From positions 6,402,001-6,466,000 of the forward strand of contig NZ_CP085173.1 of NCBI RefSeq assembly GCF_020616555.1: a DNA stretch of 64,000 nucleotides, in the 5' to 3' direction. The position numbers were made by a program, and so were the translations under genes. Positions 53,724-62,051 of this stretch are shown in pieces. Positions within the stretch are counted from its first letter, which is position 1. Each line of letters starts with the position of its first letter. Under the pieces are notes generated by a model. The model was not told where the DNA came from. It searched no databases and worked only from the letters and a program-made list of their open reading frames with translations. This DNA comes from Streptomyces longhuiensis (GTDB taxonomy: Bacteria > Actinomycetota > Actinomycetes > Streptomycetales > Streptomycetaceae).

Positions 53724-53766
53724 AGCTGTGTGGTGCTGAACTGAGTGGCGCTTAGCTGTGTGGTGC
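53724..53766 (-). repeat. Direct repeats in the protease leader
   Basis: AGCTGTGTGGTGC occurs at 53724-53736 and again at 53754-53766, 30 bases apart, and a further GTGGTGC follows at 53769. If the promoter at 53784-53813 is right, they lie in the transcribed leader. Confidence 0.5.
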
Positions 53767-53783
53767 GTGTGGTGCGTGGGGGA

Positions 53784-53849
53784 AGCGTGCCAGTTGAGGC
53801 TTGTACATGTCAGGAGGGCGATCACAGGTTGGCCGGAAATCGTCCGTTG
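53784..53849 (-). promoter_or_regulatory. Conserved promoter element, first M4 protease
   Basis: On the minus strand, CTGACA (53813-53808) and CACGCT (53789-53784) are 18 bases apart. Upstream lies a 22-base block (53828-53849). On the plus strand it reads GTTGGCCGGAAA, two bases, then GTCCGTTG. The same block, spacing and hexamers occur before the second protease at 56281-56346. Confidence 0.65.
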
Positions 53850-53988
53850 AGCGATGTCTCTTGTACGTATTGCGAACGGAACATGAACGGGCGCGCCGTC
53901 CCAGGGAGTTCACTCACCCGGGGCGACGCGCCCAGACCGTGCGGGCCGAACAGCTCACGATCGGCCGTGTGTCACCACTGCGTGCGGT

Positions 53989-56049
53989 TTACGGGAAGGT
54001 GAGCTTCCAGCTGTTGATGTAGCCGGTGTCCTGCGCGGCCACGTCCTGGACCTTCAGCTTCCAGGTGCCGTTGGCCACCTCGGAGGACGCGTTGACCGTG
54101 TAGGTCGCGTTGACGTTGTCCGCCGAGTCGCTGCCGCTGGAGTTCTTCAGGCGGTACGTGGACCCGTCCGGGGCCACCAGGTCGACGACCAGGTCACCGC
54201 GCCAGGTGTGCACGATGTTCACGGCGACCGAGAGGTTGCTCGGGGCGTTGCCCGTACGGCCGGTCACGGCGATCGACGAGGTGACCGCGGCGCCGGCGTC
54301 CGGTATCGCGACGTCGGTCGTGTTCTCGAACGACGTACCGCCACCGCCGCCGCCACCGGAGCGCGAGCCGACGGCTATGCCGGCCCAGGCGTCCTGCACG
54401 GCCTTGTACTCGGCGCTCGTGGTGCCGTAGAGCTCACCGGCCGCCGCGAGCGTGCCGGTGCGCGCGGCCGCGTAGTTCGTGGTCGAGGTGAACTTCGTGG
54501 TGAGCGCCTTGAACCAGATCAGCGCGGCCTTGTCGCGGCCGATGCCGGTGACCGGAAGGCCGTCCGCGGTCGGCGAGTTGTAGCTGACGCCGTTGATGAC
54601 CTTGGCGCCGCTGCCCTCGCTGAGCAGGTAGAAGAAGTGGTTGGCGGGACCCGACGAGTAGTGCACGTCGAGGTTGCCGATCCCGGAGTACCAGCTGTCC
54701 GGGGACGTGCCGTCCCTGCTGGGCTTGTCCTGGTAGCGCAGCGGGGTGCCGTCGCCGTTGATGTCGATCTTCTCGCCGATGAGGTAGTCACCGACGTCAC
54801 TGGCGTTGTTGGCGTAGAACTCGACCGCGGTGCCGAAGATGTCGGACGTGGCCTCGTTCAGACCGCCGGACTCACCGCTGTAGTTGAGACCGGCCGTCGC
54901 GGCGGTGACGCCGTGGGTCATCTCGTGGCCCGCCACGTCGATCGACGTGAGGGGCTTGAGGTTGCCCGAGCCGTCGCCGTACGTCATGCAGAAGCAGCTG
55001 TCGTCCCAGAACGCGTTGACGTACGCGTTGCCGTAGTGGACCCGCGAGTACGCGGCGACACCGTCACCGCGGATACCGGTGCGGCCCTGCACGTTCTTGT
55101 AGTAGTCCCACGTCAGCGCCGCGCCGTAGTGCGCGTCCGCGGCCGCGGTCTCGGTGTTCGAGGCGCTGCCGTTGCCCCACACGTCGTCCGCGCCGGAGTA
55201 GAGCGTCCCGGTGCCGGACGAACCGTGGTTCAGGTTGTACGTCTTGTGCCCGCCGCGCCCGGTGTCGTTGAGCGTGTACGACGATCCGGACAGGGCCGTG
55301 CCGAGCGTCACGGAGCCGCTGTACTGCGTGTTGCCCGTGCCGTTCTCGATGCCCTGCCACTCGTACAGCTTCTTGCCGGTCGCCGCGTCGGTGACGACGT
55401 GCAGCTGGTTCGGCGTGCCGTCCTCCTGGAGACCGCCGACCACGGTCTCGTACGCGAGGGTCGGCTTGCCCTGCGCCATCCACACGACCTTGCGCGGCGC
55501 CCGGTCCGCCCCGGTCTTCTTCGATCCGTCGGCCGCCGCGGCCTTGACCGCCTGCCGCTCCGCGGTGGCCGGCTTGACCGCCGCGGTGGTGGCGACGCCC
55601 TTGAGCGCCGACTTCGCGGCACGCGTCACGCCCTCGGTCTTCCCGGACTTGGCGGTGTCGACGACCATGTCGCCGCCGAGGACGGGCAGCCCGTCGTAGG
55701 TGCGCTCGTAGCGGGTGTGCGTCGTGCCGTCACGGTCCTGGAGGACGTCCCGTGCGACGAGCTTCTCCTTGGCGCCGAGGCCGAGGTCCTTGGCGGTGTC
55801 CGCCTTGGTGGAGTTGGCCTCGCGCAGCAGCTCCGCGCGCTTGGCGGGGGAGAGCTTCACCGGGAGGGCGCCGGGGTCGGCACCCTTCGCGACGGCCTTG
55901 GCGGCCGCCGCGGCCGGCTGGACGTCCGCCGAGGCCGTGGCGCCCGCCTGGACGGCGCCGGCGAGCAGGGCGGTGGCTGCAGCGAGCGCGCCGTAGGCGG
56001 TGGCTCGCTTGCGGGAGGCGGATCTGTGGGAGGTGTCGGACGATCTCAA
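53989..56049 (-). CDS. Secreted M4 metalloprotease with C-terminal P/Homo B domain
   Basis: A 686-residue preproprotease. A signal peptide with RKRATAYGALAAATALLAGAVQ is followed by a FTP/PepSY propeptide (TRYERTYDGLPVLGGDMVV). The catalytic domain has HEMTH, GGLNEATSD (third zinc ligand) and NLDVHYSSGPANHFFYLL. A poly-Gly linker (SRSGGGGGGG) joins a C-terminal proprotein-convertase-type P domain (IAVTGRTGNAPSNLSVAVNIVHTWRGDLVVDLVAPDG). The best start is TTG at 56049, because AAGGAG lies six bases before it and the signal peptide follows directly. The catalytic domain is close to that of the neighbour. Confidence 0.92.
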   Translation of the reverse strand: MRSSDTSHRSASRKRATAYGALAAATALLAGAVQAGATASADVQPAAAAAKAVAKGADPGALPVKLSPAKRAELLREANSTKADTAKDLGLGAKEKLVARDVLQDRDGTTHTRYERTYDGLPVLGGDMVVDTAKSGKTEGVTRAAKSALKGVATTAAVKPATAERQAVKAAAADGSKKTGADRAPRKVVWMAQGKPTLAYETVVGGLQEDGTPNQLHVVTDAATGKKLYEWQGIENGTGNTQYSGSVTLGTALSGSSYTLNDTGRGGHKTYNLNHGSSGTGTLYSGADDVWGNGSASNTETAAADAHYGAALTWDYYKNVQGRTGIRGDGVAAYSRVHYGNAYVNAFWDDSCFCMTYGDGSGNLKPLTSIDVAGHEMTHGVTAATAGLNYSGESGGLNEATSDIFGTAVEFYANNASDVGDYLIGEKIDINGDGTPLRYQDKPSRDGTSPDSWYSGIGNLDVHYSSGPANHFFYLLSEGSGAKVINGVSYNSPTADGLPVTGIGRDKAALIWFKALTTKFTSTTNYAAARTGTLAAAGELYGTTSAEYKAVQDAWAGIAVGSRSGGGGGGGTSFENTTDVAIPDAGAAVTSSIAVTGRTGNAPSNLSVAVNIVHTWRGDLVVDLVAPDGSTYRLKNSSGSDSADNVNATYTVNASSEVANGTWKLKVQDVAAQDTGYINSWKLTFP

Positions 56050-56117
56050 GGCTGACTCCTTCTGCGGGCCGCGGATCGCACGGCCGGGGAAGACCGGACG
56101 GCGAATGACCGTCCGGG

Positions 56118-56212
56118 CAGAACAAGGCAGAACAAGGCAGAACAGGGCAGTGCTGGGCGTTACGGGGTGAAACTGCGAAGCCGGGCACAACTGGGCACAT
56201 CTGGGCACAACA
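56118..56212 (-). repeat. Two sets of 10-base tandem repeats in the second protease leader
   Basis: Plus-strand GCAGAACAAG repeats three times (56118-56147, last copy GCAGAACAGG), then GCAG. After a 31-base interval GGGCACAACT-like units repeat three times (56183-56212). Both have exactly one helical turn per unit. They lie between the conserved promoter and the TTG start. Confidence 0.65.
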
Positions 56213-56280
56213 GGTCGTGCTGCAGTTCACGAACGCGACCCGCCAGTTCGGCTGTGGGACAGCTGTGCGAGGCCGAGGGA

Positions 56281-56346
56281 AGAGTGGCAGCAGAGAGCGT
56301 TGTCTGTCAGGAGCGCGTCATTATGTTGGCCGGAAACGGTCCGTTG
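56281..56346 (-). promoter_or_regulatory. Conserved promoter element, second M4 protease
   Basis: On the minus strand, CTGACA (56310-56305) and CACTCT (56286-56281) are 18 bases apart. The upstream 22-base block (56325-56346) matches that of the first protease at 20 of 22 positions, at the identical distance from the -35-like hexamer. Confidence 0.65.
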
Positions 56347-56414
56347 CCCGGAGGTTCACGTTCGATATACGGAGCTGTCGCCCGGGCGCGGAGCGGCCGC
56401 GTCCGGGCCCCGCC

Positions 56415-58289
56415 TCAGCCGACCACGCTCTCCCGCCAGGCACGATGCAGATCGGCGAACGCTCCTGTACCGCAGATCAGTTGGTCCGGTGTGCCGTCCT
56501 CGGCGATCCGCCCGTGTTCCATGACCAGAACACGGTCGGCGATCTCCACCGTCGACAGCCGGTGCGCGATGACGACCGCGGTACGGCCGCGTAGCACCGT
56601 GAGCATCGCGCGCTGCACCGCCCGCTCGCCGGGGATGTCCAGAGAGCTCGTCGCCTCGTCGAGGATCAGGACCGCCGGGTCGGCGAGCAGCGCGCGTGCG
56701 AACGCGACCAACTGTCGCTGCCCGGCCGAAATTCGACCCCCGCGTTTGCGTACATCCGTGTCGTAGCCGTCCGGGAGCGCCGTGATGAAGTCGTGCGCGC
56801 CGATCGCCTTCGCCGCGTGCTCGATCTCCTCGCGGCTCGCCTCGGGCCGGCCGATCGCGATGTTCTCGGCGACCGTGCCGGAGAACAGGAACGCCTCCTG
56901 GGTCACCATCACCACACCCCGCCGCAGTTCGGCCGTGCCCAGGTCGCGCAGGTCGACGCCGTCGAGCAGGACCCGGCCCGCCGAGGGGTCGTAGAAGCGG
57001 GCCAGGAGCTTGGCCAGCGTCGACTTCCCGGCGCCCGTGGAGCCGACCACGGCGACCGTCTGTCCCGCGGGCAGCGTGAGGTCGAAGCGGGGGAGCACCT
57101 CGCCACCGGTGCGATAGCCGAACGAGACCTGGTCGAAGACGACCTCGCGGCCCGGACGGTCGCCGGCGAGCTCGGGCAGATCGCGCGGCGACGACGGCTC
57201 CGGCACCGTCGGCGTCTGGTGCAGCAGCCCCGCGATCTTGCGCAGCGAGGCCGCCGCCGACTCATAGGAGTTGAGGAACATCGCGAGCCGGTCGATGGGG
57301 TCGTACAGGCGGCGGATGAACAGCACGGCGGCCGCGAGGACGCCCAGTTCGAGCGTGCCGTCGGCGACACGGTAGGCGCCCCACAGGACCATTCCGGCCA
57401 CGGCGGTGTTCGCGAGGAGACGGGAGCCGACGACGTAGCGCGCCATCTCGAGCAGCGCGTCCCCGTTGACCCGCTCGTGACGGTGGTTCAGCCCGGCGAA
57501 GTCCGCGTCGTTGGCGCGCTCGCGGCGGAAGGCGCGCACCGGCCTGATCCCGTTCATCGTCTCGGCGAACTTGACGATGACGCGCGCGATCGCCGATGAC
57601 CGCTCCGCGTACACCCGGGCCGCGCGCCGCCGGTACAGCTGGATGAGGACGGCGAGCGGCAGGAACGACAGGGCCGCCACGGTGCCGATGCCGACGTCGA
57701 GCCAGAGCAGCATCGCCGTGATGTACACGGAGGCCAGGATGATGTTGATGAGCTCCTGGAGCCCCTCGGCCAGCAGCTCGCGCAGGGACTCGACGTCCGT
57801 CGTCGCGCGGGAGATGAGCCGCCCGGACGTGTAGCGGTCGTGGAAGTCGACGCTGAGGGCCTGCGCGTGCCGGAAGATCCGGCCGCGCAGATCGAGCAGC
57901 ACGTTCTGGTTCACCCGCGCCGACACCTGCACGAACGCGAACTGGAAGAGGCTGGAGCAGGACGCCGCCAGGAGATAGCCGACCGCGACCGCGATCAGCG
58001 GGCCGTGGTCACTGGCACGGAAGGCGGGCACCGCGCTGTCGATGGCGTACGCGACGAGCAGCGGCCCCGCCTGCACGGCGGCCTGCTGGAGCAGCAGACA
58101 CAGCACGGCCAGCCACACCGTGCGCCGGCTCGGCGCGAGCAGCGAGCGCAGCAACGCGCCGGTCGCGCCCTTGGGGGTGGGCAGATCGTCCTGGTCGAAG
58201 GGGTCGCCGGGGGAGGGGAGCCGCAGTTCCTCGCCGTCCTCGGCGGCCGGATCCTGCGGCGTACGGTCCGGCTTGGTCGTCGTGGTCAT
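56415..58289 (-). CDS. ABC exporter half-transporter, subunit with intact catalytic Glu
   Basis: A 624-residue type IV (B-family) half-transporter. The membrane domain (about 45-350) has six helices. The nucleotide domain (about 385-620) has Walker A VGSTGAGKST and Walker B VLILDEATSSLD with the catalytic Glu. Its signature is degenerate, RISAGQRQ instead of LSGGQ. The ATG at 58289 overlaps the stop of the upstream half-transporter (ATGA). Together they should form a heterodimer exporting an unidentified lipid, peptide or drug. Confidence 0.92.
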   Translation of the reverse strand: MTTTTKPDRTPQDPAAEDGEELRLPSPGDPFDQDDLPTPKGATGALLRSLLAPSRRTVWLAVLCLLLQQAAVQAGPLLVAYAIDSAVPAFRASDHGPLIAVAVGYLLAASCSSLFQFAFVQVSARVNQNVLLDLRGRIFRHAQALSVDFHDRYTSGRLISRATTDVESLRELLAEGLQELINIILASVYITAMLLWLDVGIGTVAALSFLPLAVLIQLYRRRAARVYAERSSAIARVIVKFAETMNGIRPVRAFRRERANDADFAGLNHRHERVNGDALLEMARYVVGSRLLANTAVAGMVLWGAYRVADGTLELGVLAAAVLFIRRLYDPIDRLAMFLNSYESAAASLRKIAGLLHQTPTVPEPSSPRDLPELAGDRPGREVVFDQVSFGYRTGGEVLPRFDLTLPAGQTVAVVGSTGAGKSTLAKLLARFYDPSAGRVLLDGVDLRDLGTAELRRGVVMVTQEAFLFSGTVAENIAIGRPEASREEIEHAAKAIGAHDFITALPDGYDTDVRKRGGRISAGQRQLVAFARALLADPAVLILDEATSSLDIPGERAVQRAMLTVLRGRTAVVIAHRLSTVEIADRVLVMEHGRIAEDGTPDQLICGTGAFADLHRAWRESVVG

Positions 58290-60133
58290 CGCGTGCCCTT
58301 CCCCTCCGGCCCGTGCGGCCCGTCGTCTTCGCTCTCCAGGTCGGCACCGGACATGAGATGCCGGTACTCCGCGTTCGCGCGCAGCAGTTCCTGGTGCGTG
58401 CCCACGGCGGTGATCCGCCCGCCCGACAGGAGGGCGACGCGGTCGGCGAGCAGCACCGTCGACGGCCGGTGCGCGACGACGAGCGCCGTGCTCGCGGCGA
58501 GCACCTCCCGCAGGGCTGCCTCCACCAGGGCCTCCGTGTGGACGTCGAGCGCGGACAGCGGGTCGTCGAGCACGAGGAAGCGCGGGCTTCCCACGACCGC
58601 GCGGGCGAGCGCGAGCCGCTGCCGCTGCCCGCCGGAGAGGCTGAGCCCTTGCTCGCCGACCTGCGTGCCGGCCGCGTCCGGCAGCGACTTCACGAACCCG
58701 GCCTGCGCGACGCCGAGCGCCCGGTCGAGCTGCGCGGCGTCCGCGTCGACCGCACCCATCAGCACGTTCTCCGCGACGGACGCCGAGAACAGCGTCGGCT
58801 CCTCGAAGGCCACGGAGACGAGGGTGCGCAACTCCTCGCGCTCCATGGATTGGATGTCCCGCCCGTCGAGCGTGATCCGCCCGCCGGTGAGCTCGTGCAG
58901 CCTGGGCACGAGCGCGGTCAGGGTCGTCTTGCCGCTGCCGGTCGCCCCGACGAGCGCCATGGTCTCCCCGGACCGCACATGCAGGTCGATCCGCTCCAGG
59001 ACGGGCTCGGACGCGTCGGGGGCGTCCGGGTACCGGAAGCGGACCCCTTCGAACCGCAGCCCGCCCGCACCGTCCTCCGTCGCGGGGGTGCCCGCCGCCG
59101 AGCCCCCCTCGCTCTCCTCCGGCTCGTCCATGACCTCGAAGAACCGCCGGGTCGCCGTCGCCGCCTCCTGGCTCATGGCGAGCAGGAACCCGATGGAGTC
59201 GATCGGCCAGCGCAGCGCGAGGGCCGTCGACAGGAAGGCCACCAGCGTTCCCGCGGACAGCTTCCCGTCCGCGACCTGCACGGACCCGAGCACCAGCGCG
59301 GCCCCGAGCGCCATCTCCGGCAGCAGCGTGATGACGCCGAGGATCCCCGCCAGCAGCCGCGCCTTGGTGAGCTCGGTCCCGCGCAGCGTGCGCGACAGGT
59401 CACGGAAGGCCCGCGCCTGGCTGCGGTGCCGCCCGAACCCCTTGATGATCCGGATCCCGAGAACGGACTCCTCGACCACCGTGGTCAGATCCCCTACCTG
59501 GTCCTGGGCGCGGCGCGCGGCCGACGCGTACTTCGACTCGAAGCGGTAGCAGAGCACCATCAGCGGCAGCGCGGGCGCCAGCAGGACGAGGCCGAGCCCC
59601 CAGTCCTGCGCGATGAGCAGCACGAACCCGGCGACGATCGTCACGCCGTTGACGATCAGGAACGTCAGCGGAAAGGCCAGGAACATGCGTACGACCATGA
59701 GGTCGGTCGTCCCGCGTGACAGCAACTGGCCCGAGGCCCACCGGTCGTGGAACGCGACGGGCAGCCGCTGGAGATGCCGGTACAGATCCCCCCGCATGGC
59801 CGCCTCGACGCTCGCCAGCGGCCGCGCCACCAGCCACCGTCTCAGCCCGAAGAGCAGCGCCTCGGCGACCCCGAGGGCCAGCAGTGCGCCCGCGCCCAGC
59901 CACACCCCGCCCGGGTCGTGGTCCGTGACCGGCCCGTCCACGATCCACTTCAGGACTATGGGGAAGACGAGTGACAGACAGGAGGCGACCACGGCGACCG
60001 TCGCCGCTCCCGCCCAGCGCGCCCGCACCGGCCGTACGTACGGCCACAGGCGCAGCAGTGTGCGCACGGCGGACTGCTCTGCCGCCGGGACGAGTTGGTC
60101 GGGATCCGTGGCCGGTGCATGTGTAGTGGGCAT
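58286..60133 (-). CDS. ABC exporter half-transporter, subunit with degenerate Walker B
   Basis: A 615-residue half-transporter. Six helices (about 35-320) are followed by a nucleotide domain with Walker A VGATGSGKTT and intact signature LSLSGGQRQR. Walker B is FLVLDDPLSALD, in which Asp replaces the catalytic Glu. Paired with the partner's ISAGQ signature this makes one degenerate and one competent ATP site, as in TM287/288-type heterodimers. The ATG at 60133 has no Shine-Dalgarno. TAGTCT ends six to seven bases before it, so the transcript may be leaderless. First gene of a two-gene operon. Confidence 0.92.
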   Translation of the reverse strand: MPTTHAPATDPDQLVPAAEQSAVRTLLRLWPYVRPVRARWAGAATVAVVASCLSLVFPIVLKWIVDGPVTDHDPGGVWLGAGALLALGVAEALLFGLRRWLVARPLASVEAAMRGDLYRHLQRLPVAFHDRWASGQLLSRGTTDLMVVRMFLAFPLTFLIVNGVTIVAGFVLLIAQDWGLGLVLLAPALPLMVLCYRFESKYASAARRAQDQVGDLTTVVEESVLGIRIIKGFGRHRSQARAFRDLSRTLRGTELTKARLLAGILGVITLLPEMALGAALVLGSVQVADGKLSAGTLVAFLSTALALRWPIDSIGFLLAMSQEAATATRRFFEVMDEPEESEGGSAAGTPATEDGAGGLRFEGVRFRYPDAPDASEPVLERIDLHVRSGETMALVGATGSGKTTLTALVPRLHELTGGRITLDGRDIQSMEREELRTLVSVAFEEPTLFSASVAENVLMGAVDADAAQLDRALGVAQAGFVKSLPDAAGTQVGEQGLSLSGGQRQRLALARAVVGSPRFLVLDDPLSALDVHTEALVEAALREVLAASTALVVAHRPSTVLLADRVALLSGGRITAVGTHQELLRANAEYRHLMSGADLESEDDGPHGPEGKGTR

Positions 60134-60307
60134 CAGGAGTGAGACTACGGATCGGCACTGACAACGCCCACCGGGTTTCCGGCGAACCCGCCCCCGCGCC
60201 AAGGCCCGCCCCGCAGGGGTCGTAGCGCCGAGTCAACCGATCGGCTGATGCCCCTTCGAGCGCGATGGGCGATGCCGCGAAGGGGCCCGTGCCGGGATTC
60301 TCGGAGC

Positions 60308-61246
60308 ATGACGACGACACACAGCGCAGTGCGGGGCGACAGGCCCCTGATCGAGGTCGCCGGGCTCCGCAAGGTCTATGCCGGGCGGGCCGTCGTCGAC
60401 GACCTCTCGTTCACCGTCGGGGAGGGCGAGATCTTCGGCATCCTCGGCCCGAACGGCGCCGGCAAGACGACCGCGGTCGAGTGCGTCGAGGGGCTGCGCG
60501 TCCCCGACGCCGGCCGCGTCCGCGTCGCGGGCCTCGACCCCGTCGCCGACCACGACCGTGTCACCGAGATCCTCGGCGCCCAGCTCCAGGAGAGCGAACT
60601 CCAGGCGAAACTCACCGTCCGCGAGGCGCTCGAACTGTACGCGTCGTTCTACCCGAACCCCGCCGACTGGCGACCCCTGGCCGAGCGCCTGCGCCTCACG
60701 GACAAGCTCGGCACCCGGTTCGCGAAGCTCAGCGGTGGCCAGAAGCAGCGCCTGTTCATCGCGCTCGCGCTGATCGGGAACCCGCGGGTCGTCGTCCTCG
60801 ACGAGCTGACCACCGGCCTCGACCCGCGCGCCCGCCGCGACACCTGGCAGCTCATCGAGGACGTCCGCGACAGCGGCGTCACCGTCCTGCTCGTCACGCA
60901 CTTCATGGAGGAGGCACAGCGCCTCTGCGACCGGATCGCCGTGATCGACAAGGGCAGGATCGCCGCGCTCGACACCCCGGCGGGCCTCATCAGCCGGGCC
61001 GCGGGGTCCACCGTCATGTCGTTCACGCCGTCCGCGCCCCTCGACGAGGAGGTGCTGCGGGGTCTGCCCGCGCTCGCGTCCGTGGAGCACCGGGACGGCC
61101 GCGTCACCCTGGGCGGCACCGACGAGACGGTCAACGCCGTCATCACGCTGCTCGCCCGCCACCACATCACGGCCCACCAACTCCGCGTGTCCGACGCCAC
61201 GTTGGACGACGCGTTCCTGGACCTGACGGGAGCCACCCAGTCATGA
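60308..61246 (+). CDS. ABC transporter ATP-binding protein (ABC-2 type system)
   Basis: A 312-residue ATPase of the DrrA/CcmA-like type. Walker A GPNGAGKTT (about 53-61), signature LSGGQKQRLF, Walker B VVVLDELTTGLD and the switch His in LLVTHFMEEA are all intact. The C-terminal 80 residues are an accessory domain. The ATG at 60308 is used. It overlaps the permease gene by four bases (ATGA). The system probably exports a hydrophobic compound and is followed by a two-component system likely to control it. Confidence 0.93.
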   Translation: MTTTHSAVRGDRPLIEVAGLRKVYAGRAVVDDLSFTVGEGEIFGILGPNGAGKTTAVECVEGLRVPDAGRVRVAGLDPVADHDRVTEILGAQLQESELQAKLTVREALELYASFYPNPADWRPLAERLRLTDKLGTRFAKLSGGQKQRLFIALALIGNPRVVVLDELTTGLDPRARRDTWQLIEDVRDSGVTVLLVTHFMEEAQRLCDRIAVIDKGRIAALDTPAGLISRAAGSTVMSFTPSAPLDEEVLRGLPALASVEHRDGRVTLGGTDETVNAVITLLARHHITAHQLRVSDATLDDAFLDLTGATQS

Positions 61247-62016
61247 GCGCCATCACCGCCACCCCTGTCCGCGGCCGCGGAGCCAACTCCGCCGTCCTCA
61301 GGAGCGAGGTCCGCCTCTTCCTGCGCGAACCCGGCAGCCTCTTCGGAGTCATGGTCTTCCCGCCGGCCCTGCTCGTGATCCTCGGCTCCATCCCCGCGTT
61401 CCGGGAGGCCGACTCGGGCCCGGCCGGACTGCGCCTCATCGACGCGTACGTCCCCATCACCGTGCTGCTCCCGATGATCGTCGCGGGTCTGCAGGCGATG
61501 GCGCCGGTCATCGCCGGCTACCGGGAGCGGGGCATCCTGCGCCGCATGTCGACCACGCCCGTGCAGCCGCCCGCGCTGCTCGGCGCGCAGATGACCATCC
61601 ACGGCGTCGCCGCGCTCACCTCGTCGCTGCTCTCGCTCGCCATCGGGCGGCTCGCGTTCGACGTGAAGCTGCCGCAGCAGGCCTTCGGGTATCTGCTCGC
61701 CCTGCTGCTGTCCGTCGTCGTCGCTCTGTCGCTCGGCGCGCTGGTCTCCGCCCGCGCCCGCACCGCGAAGGTCGCGAGCGCCATCGGCTCCACCGTGTTC
61801 TTCCCGAGCATGTTCTGCGCCGGGGTGTGGCTGCCGGTGCAGTCGATGCCGACGGCCCTGGCGAACGTCGTCGAGCTCACGCCGTTCGGCGCCGCGGCCC
61901 AGGCCATGAACCAGGCCGCGGCCGGTGACTGGCCGTCCTGGTCCCACCTGGCCGTGCTCGCCGCGTGGGCCGTGGTCCTGACCGCGGCGTCCGCGCGCTG
62001 GTTCCGCTGGGAGTGA
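61243..62016 (+). CDS. ABC-2 type transporter permease
   Basis: A 257-residue membrane subunit with six hydrophobic segments. An N-terminal cytoplasmic helix (SEVRLFLREPGSLFGVMVFPPALLV) is followed by the ABC-2 loop YRERGILRRMSTTPVQP (about 90-106) and the terminal VELTPFGAAAQAM motif. The ATG at 61243 overlaps the ATPase gene (ATGA). It forms the channel for the 60308 ATPase. Confidence 0.92.
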   Translation: MSAITATPVRGRGANSAVLRSEVRLFLREPGSLFGVMVFPPALLVILGSIPAFREADSGPAGLRLIDAYVPITVLLPMIVAGLQAMAPVIAGYRERGILRRMSTTPVQPPALLGAQMTIHGVAALTSSLLSLAIGRLAFDVKLPQQAFGYLLALLLSVVVALSLGALVSARARTAKVASAIGSTVFFPSMFCAGVWLPVQSMPTALANVVELTPFGAAAQAMNQAAAGDWPSWSHLAVLAAWAVVLTAASARWFRWE

Positions 62017-62051
62017 GCGTGTGCCAGGTCCGGCCCGTGCAGACTGGAGCG

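Larger units (their letters stand above)
56050..56414. other. 365-base region between protease and ABC exporter genes
   Basis: It holds the protease promoter element (56281-56346) and two sets of 10-base tandem repeats (56118-56151 and 56183-56212). No ORF in it looks like a gene. The ABC exporter stop is at 56415, and no clear terminator for it was seen. Confidence 0.6.
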
